Assembly (NCBI GenBank): GCA_009731375.1
Contig: BJOX01000312.1
Span: forward strand, 455,715-485,115
Source of the DNA: Paulinella micropora
Taxonomy: Eukaryota; Cercozoa; Imbricatea; Euglyphida
Direction of reading: 5' to 3'
DNA length: 29,401 nt
Position numbers and translations under genes: made by a program
Notes under the pieces: generated by a model
Databases searched by the model: none
What the model was told of the DNA's origin: nothing
What the model saw: the letters and a program-made list of their open reading frames with translations, nothing else
Shown here: in pieces, positions 19,036 to 27,734 of the stretch
Layout of the letters: the number at the start of each line of letters is the position of its first letter
Position numbering within the stretch: position 1 is the first letter of the stretch

Positions 19036-20366
19036 ATGTACGTCGCCGTGATCAAGTGTAGCAATCCGGCCTGCCACAGGCTTGTCCCCAGGTCCGTGCT
19101 TGGACATCCCCGAATGACTTATGCCTGCGTAGACAAGAATTGTCGTGCCAAGAGCAATTACCTTAAATCAAAATGTAATTACTCCCAGACACCCATGATG
19201 CTAATAGCGTGTCTGGTGACCATTGCTACAGTTGATAGCAAGCTGCTACCTTTTATCTTTGACAAGTTACGTGTACCAATCAACACGTACTGGGCTTCCT
19301 CGGTGACCCTCTCCGCCGACACAGGATTTTTCCATGAACCGCTCCGTACTACATACCCTGTGCAGATTAGGTCGTCTCTTATTCTCACTACCCTCCCTAA
19401 TCCTACTCTTAGCAGCGTTGCTTCCTCTTCTTCTCGATCTCTACTTTCCAGCCTGGATGTGAGTGTCCAGACATCCGCCCCCAGCCCCGTTACTGCCGGC
19501 ACCCCTACTGCCCCCTCCCCCCCCCTAGTACCGTGACATTCGCTCCCGGCTCAGTCCATGCTAGCACACGCATTTCCTCCCCTCCTCTTCCGTCCGCCAC
19601 GGCCGTGGCGGCCGCAATACCCACCCCCGGTCCCATCACTGCTACCACCTCCACGCCCTCTTCTCTGGCTCGCCGCCCCGCCGCCGCGGCCACCGACGCC
19701 GCAGCTAGCCTAGCAACCCCTGCTACTGCTGCTGCCGAGACTAGATCGTTCATAGGACCTATGTCCTGTTACCAGTTTATCTGTACACAAGGGTACGTGG
19801 TCTTGCGCCGACGTATTGGAGTCCCTAACACTGCTCTACGTTCTCTTTGTCAGCTGTACCGATCACGCCGCTCTGCTCCTATTTTCTTGACAGCAGATGG
19901 CGGGTTCGGTAAGAAGACTAGGCTACAAATGAATCTGAAGCCTTGTCACCAAGACAGCTTAATCAGCGACATACGCATGCAGGTAGTGGCAGCAGTTAGT
20001 ACGGTAGCGGATGGATTTATCATGCGGCTAGAAGGAACAGGCAAACTAATCGTGTCTGAACCGGGGGATCCGGTACAGACCCCCCACCGAGACCGTTTGG
20101 TTAGCGGTGAATCTTTGGCTCTGTCTTGTATCCTGCCCGTTAGCAGTTCCTGTCGGGTTAGGTTATTTCCCTACTGCTTAGGCGGCCGGGAGCTCTCGTC
20201 GCTCTTCCCAGAGCTGGTAGTAACTCTGACAAGGGGCGACATCGTAATCTTTCGTTCGGATCTGGCTCACTCTGGGTACAGTTACAAAAAACGCAATTAT
20301 CGTCTCTTTTTCTCCTTTCTCTCACCCAAGCTACGCCCCACTGGTAACAACACGGTTCTACTCTAG
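19036..20366 (+). pseudogene. Zinc-ribbon plus 2OG-Fe(II) oxygenase-like protein, frameshift at a poly-C run
   Basis: The first frame (ATG 19036, 166 codons) starts with two Cys-x4-Cys knuckles (C8/C13 and C31/C36), a plausible zinc ribbon, then a Ser/Thr/Pro linker. It ends just after a nine-C run at 19517-19525. The overlapping frame from 19533 continues the same low-complexity linker and then has a double-stranded beta-helix oxygenase signature: TPHRD (His185-x-Asp187, iron ligands), LTRGDIVIF, LAHSG (His246, third ligand) and Arg257 for 2-oxoglutarate (numbering of the second frame). One C gained or lost would join both, so a sequencing error is as likely as real damage. The substrate is unknown; related enzymes modify proteins, nucleic acids or small molecules. 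Host-like, intronless. Confidence 0.6.
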
Positions 20367-21189
20367 CTGAATCACACTTCCTTCGGCACGGGCACCGCTC
20401 TCTCCCTCTCTCTCTCTCTCTCTCTCTAGTCAGTTCTCTCTCTCTCTCTCTCGCAAGTTGAATCCAACCAGTTTTTTCTGACAGGTAGCGATACTAGTTC
20501 TACTTCTAGCTTACCTTGTCTTAGTAGCCCAAGCCAGCAACGTTTCCCTCTTTTTACTGACTTTGCCAAGTAGCTAGCAACACTAGGAAGCAATCGGCGC
20601 GGTCGGCCTTGTCTGTCTGACTTAACACACTCAGAATAAGTATGCTTAAAGCTGGCTACACCTTAAGTAGGACAGCGGCCCGTGCAGCAGACCACTGCCT
20701 AGCGCAACCACTGGAAAGCCAGGCTTTCGGTTAGAGCAGAGCGAGCCCGGCTCTGACACCCAGCTAGTAAAAGTTGTCAGTAAAAGGCTGGCTCTAGCAG
20801 AGCGCCACTTTAAGGCGACCGCCGGCACGGTCCAGAGACGCCTGCCGCTGTGCCCCGCGCCGTCAGAGAGGAGCCGGAGGTTTCCGGTACCAGGCCACTA
20901 GCAACGCGCGGCCGGCCTGTTGCAGTAAGCAGCTGCAGGCACGGCAGGGTGAACGGCGGGCCAGCCAAGCGCGCACTTTTCCCTACCGGCGCTACCTTGC
21001 CCGCGTCGTGGTAGTAAAGACCCGCGCACGCTGGAACATGAAGTAGTTCGCGTGAGGCAAGAGTCTGCCAGGCTTAGCCCGGTCCCAACCTGCGGGAGGT
21101 GGCTTGGTGAGCACGCAGAGCCGGTGGTAGGACGCCGCCCCCCCTCCCCGGGACTGCAGGCGAACAGGGGAGGGGGAAAGGAGAGAGCC
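20367..21189. other. Host-like DNA, no recognised gene
   Basis: Two TC tracts lie at about 20397-20450. The remainder is increasingly GC-rich towards 21180, with only short frames. Confidence 0.45.
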
Positions 21190-21205
21190 GGGGGGGGGGG
21201 GGGGG

Positions 21206-21237
<32 letters not shown>
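21190..21237 (+). repeat. Poly-G tract (18 G, A, 29 G)
   Basis: A near-pure G homopolymer of 48 bases with one A at 21208, followed by AG-rich sequence up to 21290. It is G-quadruplex-prone and typical of a hard-to-assemble site. It lies only 60 bases from the virus boundary at about 21297. Confidence 0.9.
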
Positions 21238-21239
<2 letters not shown>

Positions 21240-21296
21240 AGAGGGAGCGCGGCGGGCAGGGGCGAGGAGAGAGATAGGGGGGAGGGGGCTCCATTA

Positions 21297-24237
21297 TTAG
21301 TTGTGGTAGTTAGCACCCCAGAATATGTAATTCCCGCATTCGCCGTTATTAATCCTTTTGTCCATAAAGTTCCGTTTGCGCCATTCCATGACGTTAATAG
21401 TTGCTCCCCTGAATTCTCCCACACGAAACCCATCGTAGAATCATTAGCAACCCTAAGACGAAAACTATATGAACTAAAATCATTTCCTGAAACAGCCAAA
21501 GCATTTGCCAAACTTCTAGTGTTTCCACCTCCGCCAGATGCCCCATAAATTCCCCAACTTGTATTGGTGGTATCCCATAGAAATATTCCTTTTGCATTTG
21601 TTCCGTCTGTTAGTCCCTGAATTCCTATTTTCGCCCCACTGTCATTCGTTACTGATGTTAGTGTGCCAGTGTATGTAATCCCCGCATTCGCAGTTAGTAA
21701 GCCACTTGTTGTTAACGTCGTTGTTGATACTCCCGCATTCGCCGTTATTAGACCACTCGCTGTAATCACCTTTGTTGTTAATAAGCCTGATGTGTCAAGT
21801 TCCAGAGCGAGAGACCAAGGAACAGCAACCCCTACACTTTTCCCGCTATCATACAAAATCTAAGTTTATTATTCCATTTACTAATTAGAAAATTAGAACT
21901 CGCATAAGTGGGATATATATCTTCTGTTGTAATAGCATGCAAATGTGATCCAGTTGTATTATTATTAAAAGTCCCATACAATTCTAAGCCTCCTGTTGTT
22001 CCTATTCCTTTTATTGTGTTTCCTATAATTATTGGTTTGCCTGATGCTGTTGTATTTTGTCGCTCGTTGTTAATGTTGTTGTAGTCATGCCAGCAGTTGA
22101 AGTGATTGATGTTCCCGTTATTGTTCCACCATTTGTTATGTTGTTTGAGTTCATATCTAAGGCACCATAAAACCGCATACCACCAGCATTGTTAAAACGG
22201 ACAATGTCAGATGAAGCACTTTTATTATCCAAAAGTTTTGAAATATAAAGACCTGCTCCTTTTGCATCAAATGCATCATTCGTGAATACATAACCCCTTT
22301 GGTCTGCGGTTCCACTTGTAGTATTAGAGTAAATAAGAAATATTGATAATCACCTGATGTCTGTGAAAAGAATATACCTCCTCCATTTTGGTTTAATATC
22401 CTCGCCCTATTATATGTAATATTTCCACCATTAATGATAACTTGATTATTAAAATCAGCCGTTTGTGTTAAAGTTAGATATTTTATCGTAGTGCTCGCCC
22501 CATTAAATGTTTTACTTCCTGTTATGGTTTGGTCTGTTGTTAGTTTCACACAATTGTCATCCAGATATTGCCTATTTACCGCTTCATTCGCATTTTGTGG
22601 TGCTCCTAGATTAACAATCCGACTACTATTACAATCTAATCCAGTAGCATTAAACCACGAAACAATCGTCCCATAAATAATAAAACTTATTTTTTTCGCA
22701 GAAATTTCAAAGTTGTAATATATTGCAGTTTTCATATCCAAACTAGCAATTGACCCGATTTTACTGGTAGAATTGAAAACAATGAATGTGCCTTTTGTTG
22801 TTGAATTTATTGAATTTCCAGTTATTTCAACACCACTGCTATATGTCTTAATTCCTGCCATGGTTTGGTTTTTTGTTAGTTTCACATTTTGCCCGTCTTT
22901 TGTATCAACATAACTTTTATTTGCTCCATCTGTTGAAGCGGAAGGGTCGGCTAAGTTTGTTATTTTGTTGTTATTCAAACTTAATGTTGCTCCAGTTGCG
23001 GTTATAATTAAAGTATTACCCGAATATAACTCTACATACGAACCAGTTATTTGTATCGGATACCAAGTCCCTGTTGCTGTTTTTTGTGCTGCAATCATCC
23101 CTATTTTTGTATCAAATGCTATACCGATGCCGTCAAAAGTAGTAGGATTGGATGAACCACTTACTTCTAAAGTTGATGTAAATTTTTATTTTTTCTGCTA
23201 TGGTTTGGTCTCCTGTTAGTTTAACCACCGAAGTATCAAGAACGGAAACATCCACACTATCAACAAGATTTACATTTGTTATGCTTTGGCTTTTCATATC
23301 AAGACCCGCACTCGCATTTATTATACTGCTAAATGTTTTAATTCTTGCTATGGTTTGGTCTCCTGTTAGTTTAACCACCGAACCATCAACTGCGAGATTA
23401 GCGAGATTAATTCCATTATACGTAGAAGCCCCCGAAATAGCAAAACCACCCATATTTAGTGGCCCCGTCATACTAGCAGTGCCGTCTAATCTAAGAAAGG
23501 GTGGTGTGGTGTTTCTCCATTGCCCCGTGCTATAAATGAAATGAGTAATTGATTATCTGCTGGGAAACCTGATATTGTCACATCGCTGTGGCTATCTATA
23601 CTTCCACTCGCTGAAACTTTATCATTATTATCATTATGCTCAAATATCCATTCATCAACATCTTTGGTATTTAGTAACTTAACTCCTGTTATATTCTTCC
23701 TTCCCATACTAATATTGCCGAATTCATCCACGTTTATCGGAAATGTTTTATTTACCCAGTTTATTGAGCTATATGTTAGATAACTATTCATCACTATCGG
23801 CGCGGTTATAACCACATCTGAAAGTGTATCAATTGAACCAAGGGCTGTATTCTTCCATTTGCCTTCTACATCGTTGTAAGTTAAGTATTGTCCGCTCGCT
23901 TGTGCAAATATGTTTGTGTCTAAATTATATAAACTGGTTTGGTGCGGATTGGAGTATTAGAGCGGTGTTGAGTTGAGGCTTTGACTTCGTCGTTGTCTCT
24001 CACTCGTTGCTCTGTATAGTATAAATTTTTTCCTTCTTTGATGTCGGTTGTTGATTTGCTGGATAACCTTGTATCAAATCGGCCGTCAGTATAATAAAGA
24101 TTTACGGGGTCAGCATCTTCTGGCACTCTGTCTGTGTTTAAGCCCACTATGTTGGTATTGGTTAAGTCTAAGTGAAGTATATTTAGACTATCAACAGCCA
24201 ACTCATTAAGGCCTAGTAATGATTTATATTGACTCAT
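21297..24237 (-). pseudogene. Second fibre / tail-spike-like gene copy, multiply frameshifted, C-terminus missing
   Basis: Starts at ATG 24237. The N-terminal 75 residues carry the NLYYTDGRFDTRL and NLYYTEQRVRD motifs seen in fibres of giant viruses and phages. Downstream modules match the left copy (1-3068). A hand count over the segment aligned to left positions 22-370 gives about 88% identity, so this is a related element and not the same allele inverted. Coherent sequence passes through at least five frame changes (open pieces start near 24237, 23815, 23471, 23098, 22232 and 21856). The gene stops abruptly at about 21297 in GC-rich DNA, so the S74 domain is absent. It supplies the N-terminus missing at the left window edge. 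Confidence 0.8.
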
Positions 24238-24298
24238 TGTATATAATAAATATTTAATTTGTAAATACTAAAAATATAAAAATCTTAGTATAGAATAC

Positions 24299-24340
24299 TT
24301 TTAGAATAAGCGAAAGTGAAACGAAAGCGCAATTCTAAAA
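24299..24340 (+). repeat. Stem-loop directly before the charged-protein ATG (family member C)
   Basis: TTTTAGAAT (24299-24307) and ATTCTAAAA (24332-24340) are perfectly complementary. The 24-base loop has CGAAAGTG and CGAAAGCGC. The ATG at 24341 follows at once. The arm sequence is the same as part of the stem-loop at 5724-5777. It lies between divergent genes, so here it cannot be a simple 3' terminator. Confidence 0.5.
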
Positions 24341-24870
24341 ATGCCGAGCCCCGAAGCAAGTCGTAAGAATTGGGGTAGTGCTGTGGAAGGAATAAAAGCG
24401 AAAGCGAAACAACGAAAGATGGAGCATGCTCAATTCTGGCGCAATACCGAAACGCGGTTAAAAGCGAAGACGAAGATATGGAGCGAAAAATAGCAGAGAT
24501 AGAAAATAAGAATTTAGCAACCGATATCATTAATGAGAAGGAACAAGATGACACACCTGAGCAGAGTGAGAGTGAGGATGAGGTTGATTTTACTGATGTC
24601 ATTTCCGAAAAGATGGCTAAGATGAAAATTAAAAGAGCGAAGGCGGAAACTAAGAGAGCGAAGAAGAGTTAAAAGCCCGATCTATTTCGTCGCGACGAAA
24701 TAGATCAGGAGAGCGAAGAAAGCGAAAGCGAGAGTAGCGAAGAAGAAATACCAAAACCAAAGAAGGGGAAAGGAAAGAAATCATGTAGTGTAAGTGTAAA
24801 AGTATGTAATCAATCTTCAGGTGCTAAGAAAGAAAAAAGTGATGTTGAAAAATGTTTTCTCAAGTTTTAA
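24341..24870 (+). pseudogene. Highly charged Lys/Glu-rich protein, broken
   Basis: ATG 24341 opens 49 codons (MPSPEASRKNWGSAVEG and a basic stretch) ending at TAG 24488. From about 24470 the +1-related frame continues: a coiled-coil-like acidic/basic segment to TAA 24670-24672, then the same frame goes on to TAA 24868 with a Glu/Ser-rich stretch, a PKPKKGKGKK block and a Cys-containing tail. A frameshift and an in-frame stop therefore split a protein of about 176 residues. A perfect 28-base palindrome sits just after the internal stop, and may be an insertion that extended or damaged the gene. Function is unknown. It is transcribed away from the fibre gene. Confidence 0.45.
24679..24706. repeat. 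Perfect 28-bp palindrome
   Basis: The sequence from GATCTATTTCG to CGAAATAGATC reads identically on both strands with no loop (centre CG|CG at 24692/24693). It lies seven bases after an in-frame TAA in the charged-protein gene. Confidence 0.9.
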
Positions 24871-24946
24871 ATGATGTTTGAAAAACACACGGGAGCGGGG
24901 TATCTCAAACAAGTTTGAGATTGGAGTGTAGATTTTCAAATATCAT
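24871..24946. terminator. Bidirectional nested stem-loop between convergent genes
   Basis: ATGATGTTTGAAAA (24871-24884) pairs with TTTTCAAATATCAT (24933-24946), with one G-U. Inside, ATCTCAAAC (24902-24910) pairs perfectly with GTTTGAGAT (24913-24921). It fills the space between the stop of the charged protein (24868-24870) and the stop of the minus-strand gene (24943-24945), as expected for a shared terminator or polyadenylation hairpin. Confidence 0.6.
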
Positions 24947-25203
24947 AACCAAAGGAAATGATAAGAATAATAATTCGCATACTCTGGATTATTATAAGTT
25001 AATTCACCTTTTGAATTTTTTATAGCCTTTGCTCTTTTTCTATAATTTTTTCTTCTTTCTTTGTCTAAGTGGTTACAATGTGAATATAGCCCTATGCGGT
25101 CTTTATAATGTTCATATCTAGTATCTCCAAAATTAATAACCTTACCTTTTGGACTAATGACTTTATATTTTTTATTCTTAACATCGGATTTTGAAAATCT
25201 CAT
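24943..25203 (-). CDS. Small DUF5754-like viral protein
   Basis: 86 residues, intact, starting at ATG 25203. The centre reads INFGDTRYEHYKDRIGLYSH (about 23-42), followed by a basic helix ending KNYRKRAKAI. The ending (NYYSYHFLW) is aromatic. This F-G-D...Y-x-D-R-I-x-x-Y-x-H arrangement matches my recollection of the short DUF5754-type proteins in large DNA viruses and their virophage/PLV relatives. The role is unknown; the basic character would suit DNA binding. It is divergent from the integrase with 10 bases between start codons and convergent with the charged protein. The family name is from memory and unverified. Confidence 0.6.
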   Translation of the reverse strand: MRFSKSDVKNKKYKVISPKGKVINFGDTRYEHYKDRIGLYSHCNHLDKERRKNYRKRAKAIKNSKGELTYNNPEYANYYSYHFLWL

Positions 25204-25213
25204 TGTATATATA
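25204..25213. promoter_or_regulatory. 10-bp divergent promoter/start region
   Basis: TGTATATATA separates the minus ATG (25203) from the plus ATG (25214). If both starts are right, any promoter elements must lie in this string or inside the opposing genes. Compare the 24-bp gap at 4415-4438. Confidence 0.4.
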
Positions 25214-26218
25214 ATGCCTGATTTAGACCATAAACATACAATTATTAATAATCAAAATCGTAATAGTCAATTAGAGGATACACCTACGGGGGAAGTAGTT
25301 AAAACAAAAGAAGAAGAAGCCCTTGACATTCACCACCAGAAAAAGAACCCAAAAATATGGAACACTATATAGGTTGATAAACCATTAGACCAAGTCTTTC
25401 TTGACTTAGCAGATATGAGTAAGATAAAAGTCAAGAAAGGAAATAAGGGCTATGCTTGGATGCTTGTTTGGATTGATTGTCATTCACGATATTTAATCAT
25501 CATTCCACTAAAAAATAAAACAGCAAAAGAAGTCTATTATGCCTTGAAATCAATCAAATATAAACCAAAATCAATTACCACTGACAGCGGGGGAGAATAT
25601 AAAGGAGCAACCCGCGAATACTTTAATGAAAATGGAATTAGACATGATGCCGTTGAAGTTGGCGACCATAGAGCACTTGCGGTTGTTGATAGAGTGATAA
25701 GAAGTATTAGGAGATGGCTTGACCTTTTATTTGAAACTAATCGTAATTTTGATTGGGTTAGTTATATTCAAGACTTAGTAGATGCTTATAATCATAAAGT
25801 CCATAGAGGAATTATGGCAAAACCAGTAGATGTATTTTTCGGGAGAGACAAAAATAAACAAGCGATAACACGTGATAATTTAATTGAGGAATTCAATGTT
25901 GGTGATAGTGTAAGAAAAGAAAACAAAAGGAATGTTTTTTCCAAAGGAGGTAAGACTTTCAGCAAAATTATTTATAAAGTCAAGGGGCGAAAGGGGTTTA
26001 AAATTATATTAAATAACGATGAGTTAGTGAGTCCCAGAGATTTATTGAAAACTGATTTTGTTAAACCAATTGACGAAGAAAAAGATATGAAGGAGCAAAC
26101 TAAAGAAGTCATTAAAGAAAAAAAGACAAAAGAACTGCTAAAGCGTGAAGACATTCAACCAGAGAATATCAGGACTAGTAAGCGAGAAAAAAAGGCAAAG
26201 GTAATATTAGATTTATAA
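25214..26218 (+). pseudogene. Retroviral-type (rve, DDE) integrase with an in-frame TAG
   Basis: A single frame from ATG 25214 to TAA 26216, interrupted once by TAG at 25370-25372. The RNase-H-fold core is clear. VFLDLADM carries the first Asp (codon 64 from 25214). A WIDCHSRYLIIIPLKNKT strand follows. ITTDSGGEY carries the second (25583-25585). AVVDRVIRSIRR sits where the Glu is expected but has Asp (25688-25690). After the core comes an SH3-like C-terminal module (GDSVRKENKR, FSKIIYKVKGRKGF, SPRDLL) and a Lys/Glu-rich tail. Such integrases insert Polintons and Mavirus-like virophages into host DNA. The first Asp lies after the stop and before the next ATG at 25415, so restart there would lose it: probably inactive. 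No chromodomain was seen. Confidence 0.82.
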
Positions 26219-26250
26219 GCAAAAACGATACGGACGAAAAAAATAAAAGG

Positions 26251-26355
26251 TTCTATATCTAGGCGAGGATACATCCTTCGGAGTTGAACCAGCAACCTAA
26301 AATTTCAATGACGACGTTGAACCCATTAGTCTCGTCGCCCCCTGTGATATAGGAA
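26251..26355. other. Structured element, possible ncRNA or degenerate tRNA-like fold
   Basis: Outer stem TTCTATATC (26251-26259) with GATATAGGAA (26346-26355, one bulged G) and inner stem GGCGA (26262-26266) with TCGCC (26335-26339) enclose 68 bases. The enclosed part has two copies of GTTGAACC (26283 and 26316). On the minus strand it gives two GGTTCAAC strings, similar to a T-loop. The inner domain is 78 bases long, tRNA size, but the anticodon and D arms do not pair convincingly. No protein fits here. Confidence 0.35.
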
Positions 26356-26379
26356 AAAAAGTATTTGAAGTATTATCCA

Positions 26380-26412
26380 AAGTCTATTTTTTTAAATAGA
26401 AAAAATAGACTT
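26380..26412 (+). terminator. 13-bp perfect hairpin downstream of the integrase
   Basis: AAGTCTATTTTTT (26380-26392) and AAAAAATAGACTT (26400-26412) pair perfectly around TAAATAG. It could end the integrase transcript. Confidence 0.45.
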
Positions 26413-26460
26413 ACACATCAAAATTCTAGAAAATTCTATTTCCGTGAAATATGTCTTTAC

Positions 26461-26490
26461 AACACCCCAACAGCGCAGTGTTGGAGTGTT
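26461..26490 (+). terminator. 12-bp hairpin followed by T-tract
   Basis: AACACCCCAACA (26461-26472) pairs with TGTTGGAGTGTT (26479-26490) with one mismatch; TTT follows directly. It lies 58 bases before the next ATG, in a region crowded with palindromes (CAGAATTCTG at 26512, GGTTT/AAACC at 26530-26547). Confidence 0.4.
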
Positions 26491-26547
26491 TTTAGGCTAA
26501 AAACAGAAAATCAGAATTCTGTCTGGACAGGTTTTCTATTGGAAACC

Positions 26548-27077
26548 ATGTCTCTAATTCAGCGAGAAAATAAAAATAAAGATGAATGGATTGAGGAATT
26601 TGAAATACGAAAACCTGGAACGGATAGACTCAAGAAAGATAAAATAATATGCGAAGAAAGAATTTCTAAAGCAGATAAAGAAATTGCGCGTCTCATTGAA
26701 AAGAAACAGCCAGACCTGATTAAGGTTAAGGCTATCAATGAGATGTTAGAACGATTGAGTATTGAAAATAATAAAGTAGAGGCAGATAGACTTTTTAGAA
26801 TGAGACAAAAGAAATTAGAAAAAAAAACAAAGAACGCGATAATTTCTATAAGCGGAAAAATGATAATCGTGGCCAACTTTCCGCTATTGTCTTGAATAGT
26901 ATTCTCGCTGGTATTGAGAAAGAACATTTATCGTTTAATTCTTCTTTTAACAAATACTCCATTGATGGTATTAACGAATACGTAAATAATAGCATTAATA
27001 GTAATATTAAACGCGAAAACGATAGGAATATGCACAGAGTCTTTAGAACCGAGAGTGCGGATAGCAACTCGGAATAA
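26548..27077 (+). pseudogene. Coiled-coil protein with frameshift at a poly-A run
   Basis: ATG 26548 (MSLIQREN) starts a charged helical protein. An upstream in-frame ATG at 26365 is rejected because it runs through the hairpin-rich non-coding zone. After nine A at 26819-26827 the frame as written drifts to TGA 26893. The alternative frame continues smoothly (KERDNFYKR, GQLSAIVLNSILAGIEKE, then Asn/Ser-rich) to TAA 27075. The joined product would have about 176 residues. The early part resembles the gene at 29150 (Trp-x-Glu-x-Phe-Glu, then ADKEI). Function is unknown. Two palindromes follow the stop. The homopolymer context allows a sequencing error. Confidence 0.55.
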
Positions 27078-27095
27078 AAAGACTTAGTGTCAAAT

Positions 27096-27126
27096 GGTTT
27101 TTTTAAAAACCAGGGGTTTAAACCCC
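27096..27126 (+). terminator. Tandem palindromes after the coiled-coil gene
   Basis: GGTTTTTTTAAAAACC (27096-27111) and the perfect palindrome GGGGTTTAAACCCC (27113-27126) lie 18 and 35 bases after the stop. Confidence 0.5.
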
Positions 27127-27182
27127 ACTCTCATTCAAAGAAATTTCTGTTACACATGCTTTTTGTGTGTGTGTAATAGACC

Positions 27183-27625
27183 ATGGGAGAGCCGAATGAA
27201 TTAGCAGACCAACTCGGTGAAGTCAATCTCGCTGGTGGTAAGTCCAAACTCAATTGTTTCTTTTTTCATGTCCGTGAATGTGGTTGTAGGTTTCTGGAAG
27301 CCATGGGGAGATGTTGAAACCAAAGCCCCTGCTGAGATGAAGAACCCCCGATTAGTTAGGGTTCCAAGGGATTTCGCTCGGCTTGAGAAAAAAAAAAAAA
27401 ACTTCATTTCAAGCGGAGCGAAAATTTTCACCCCTAGGGAGGCAGATAGCATGGGTTGAACGTGATATAACCATGAAAAACCCAAAAAAGAAAACTTTCT
27501 TTCTGGTTTCTCTTGGTAAAGAAGAGGAGGAAATTCTCGTATTTCCTTCTCTCTCCGCATTGACGAAAAAAGTGGGGGGCGCCGAAGAAACAATCAATTG
27601 GGTTGTCTCTCTTGAAACCTTGTAA
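27183..27625 (+). pseudogene. Degenerate ORF remnant, unidentified
   Basis: From ATG 27183 the frame starts in a protein-like way (MGEPNELADQLGEVNLAGGK) but then decays. A second frame looks coherent from about 27285 (GFWKPWGDVETKAP, then PRLVRVPRDFARLEK), and a third after a 14-A run at 27388-27401, ending at TAA 27623. The last 50 codons from ATG 27473 could be a separate small gene (MKNPKKKTFFLVSLG). A GTAAGT at 27238 could also mean splicing. The minus strand has an uninterrupted 130-codon frame over the same region, so coding strand is not certain. No family recognised. Confidence 0.35.
27372..27423. repeat. Inverted repeat enclosing a 14-A run
   Basis: TTTCGCTCGGCTTGA (27372-27386) is complementary to TCAAGCGGAGCGAAA (27409-27423) except for one position. 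The loop is 14 A plus CTTCATT. It contains the same GCGAAA string as the loops of the stem-loop family. Confidence 0.6.
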
Positions 27626-27734
27626 GGTTTATTAAAATGGAGGGTTTTTTTCGGACGTCTTTTATTTTTTCTTTATTTATATATGTTTTCTCCAGTGCTC
27701 TGTGGAGAGCGAATTTGGGTGTTTTGTGCTCTCG

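Noticed and set aside
21074-21296. Pro-rich extension of the minus-strand fibre frame into the GC-rich segment
   Set aside because: The Pro/Ser-rich tail is the antisense of the poly-G and AG-rich tract; fibre similarity ends at about 21297.
2376-25372. Reassigned stop codons (TAG or TAA read as sense) as an explanation for in-frame stops
   Set aside because: Both TAG and TAA occur in frame, but TAA, TGA and TAG also end genes normally here, and frameshifts are present as well. Decay or sequencing error explains the pattern better.
26262-26339. A functional tRNA gene on the minus strand
   Set aside because: The length and the GGTTCAAC strings are suggestive, but the acceptor has a mismatch and the D and anticodon arms do not pair. 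Kept only as a structured element.
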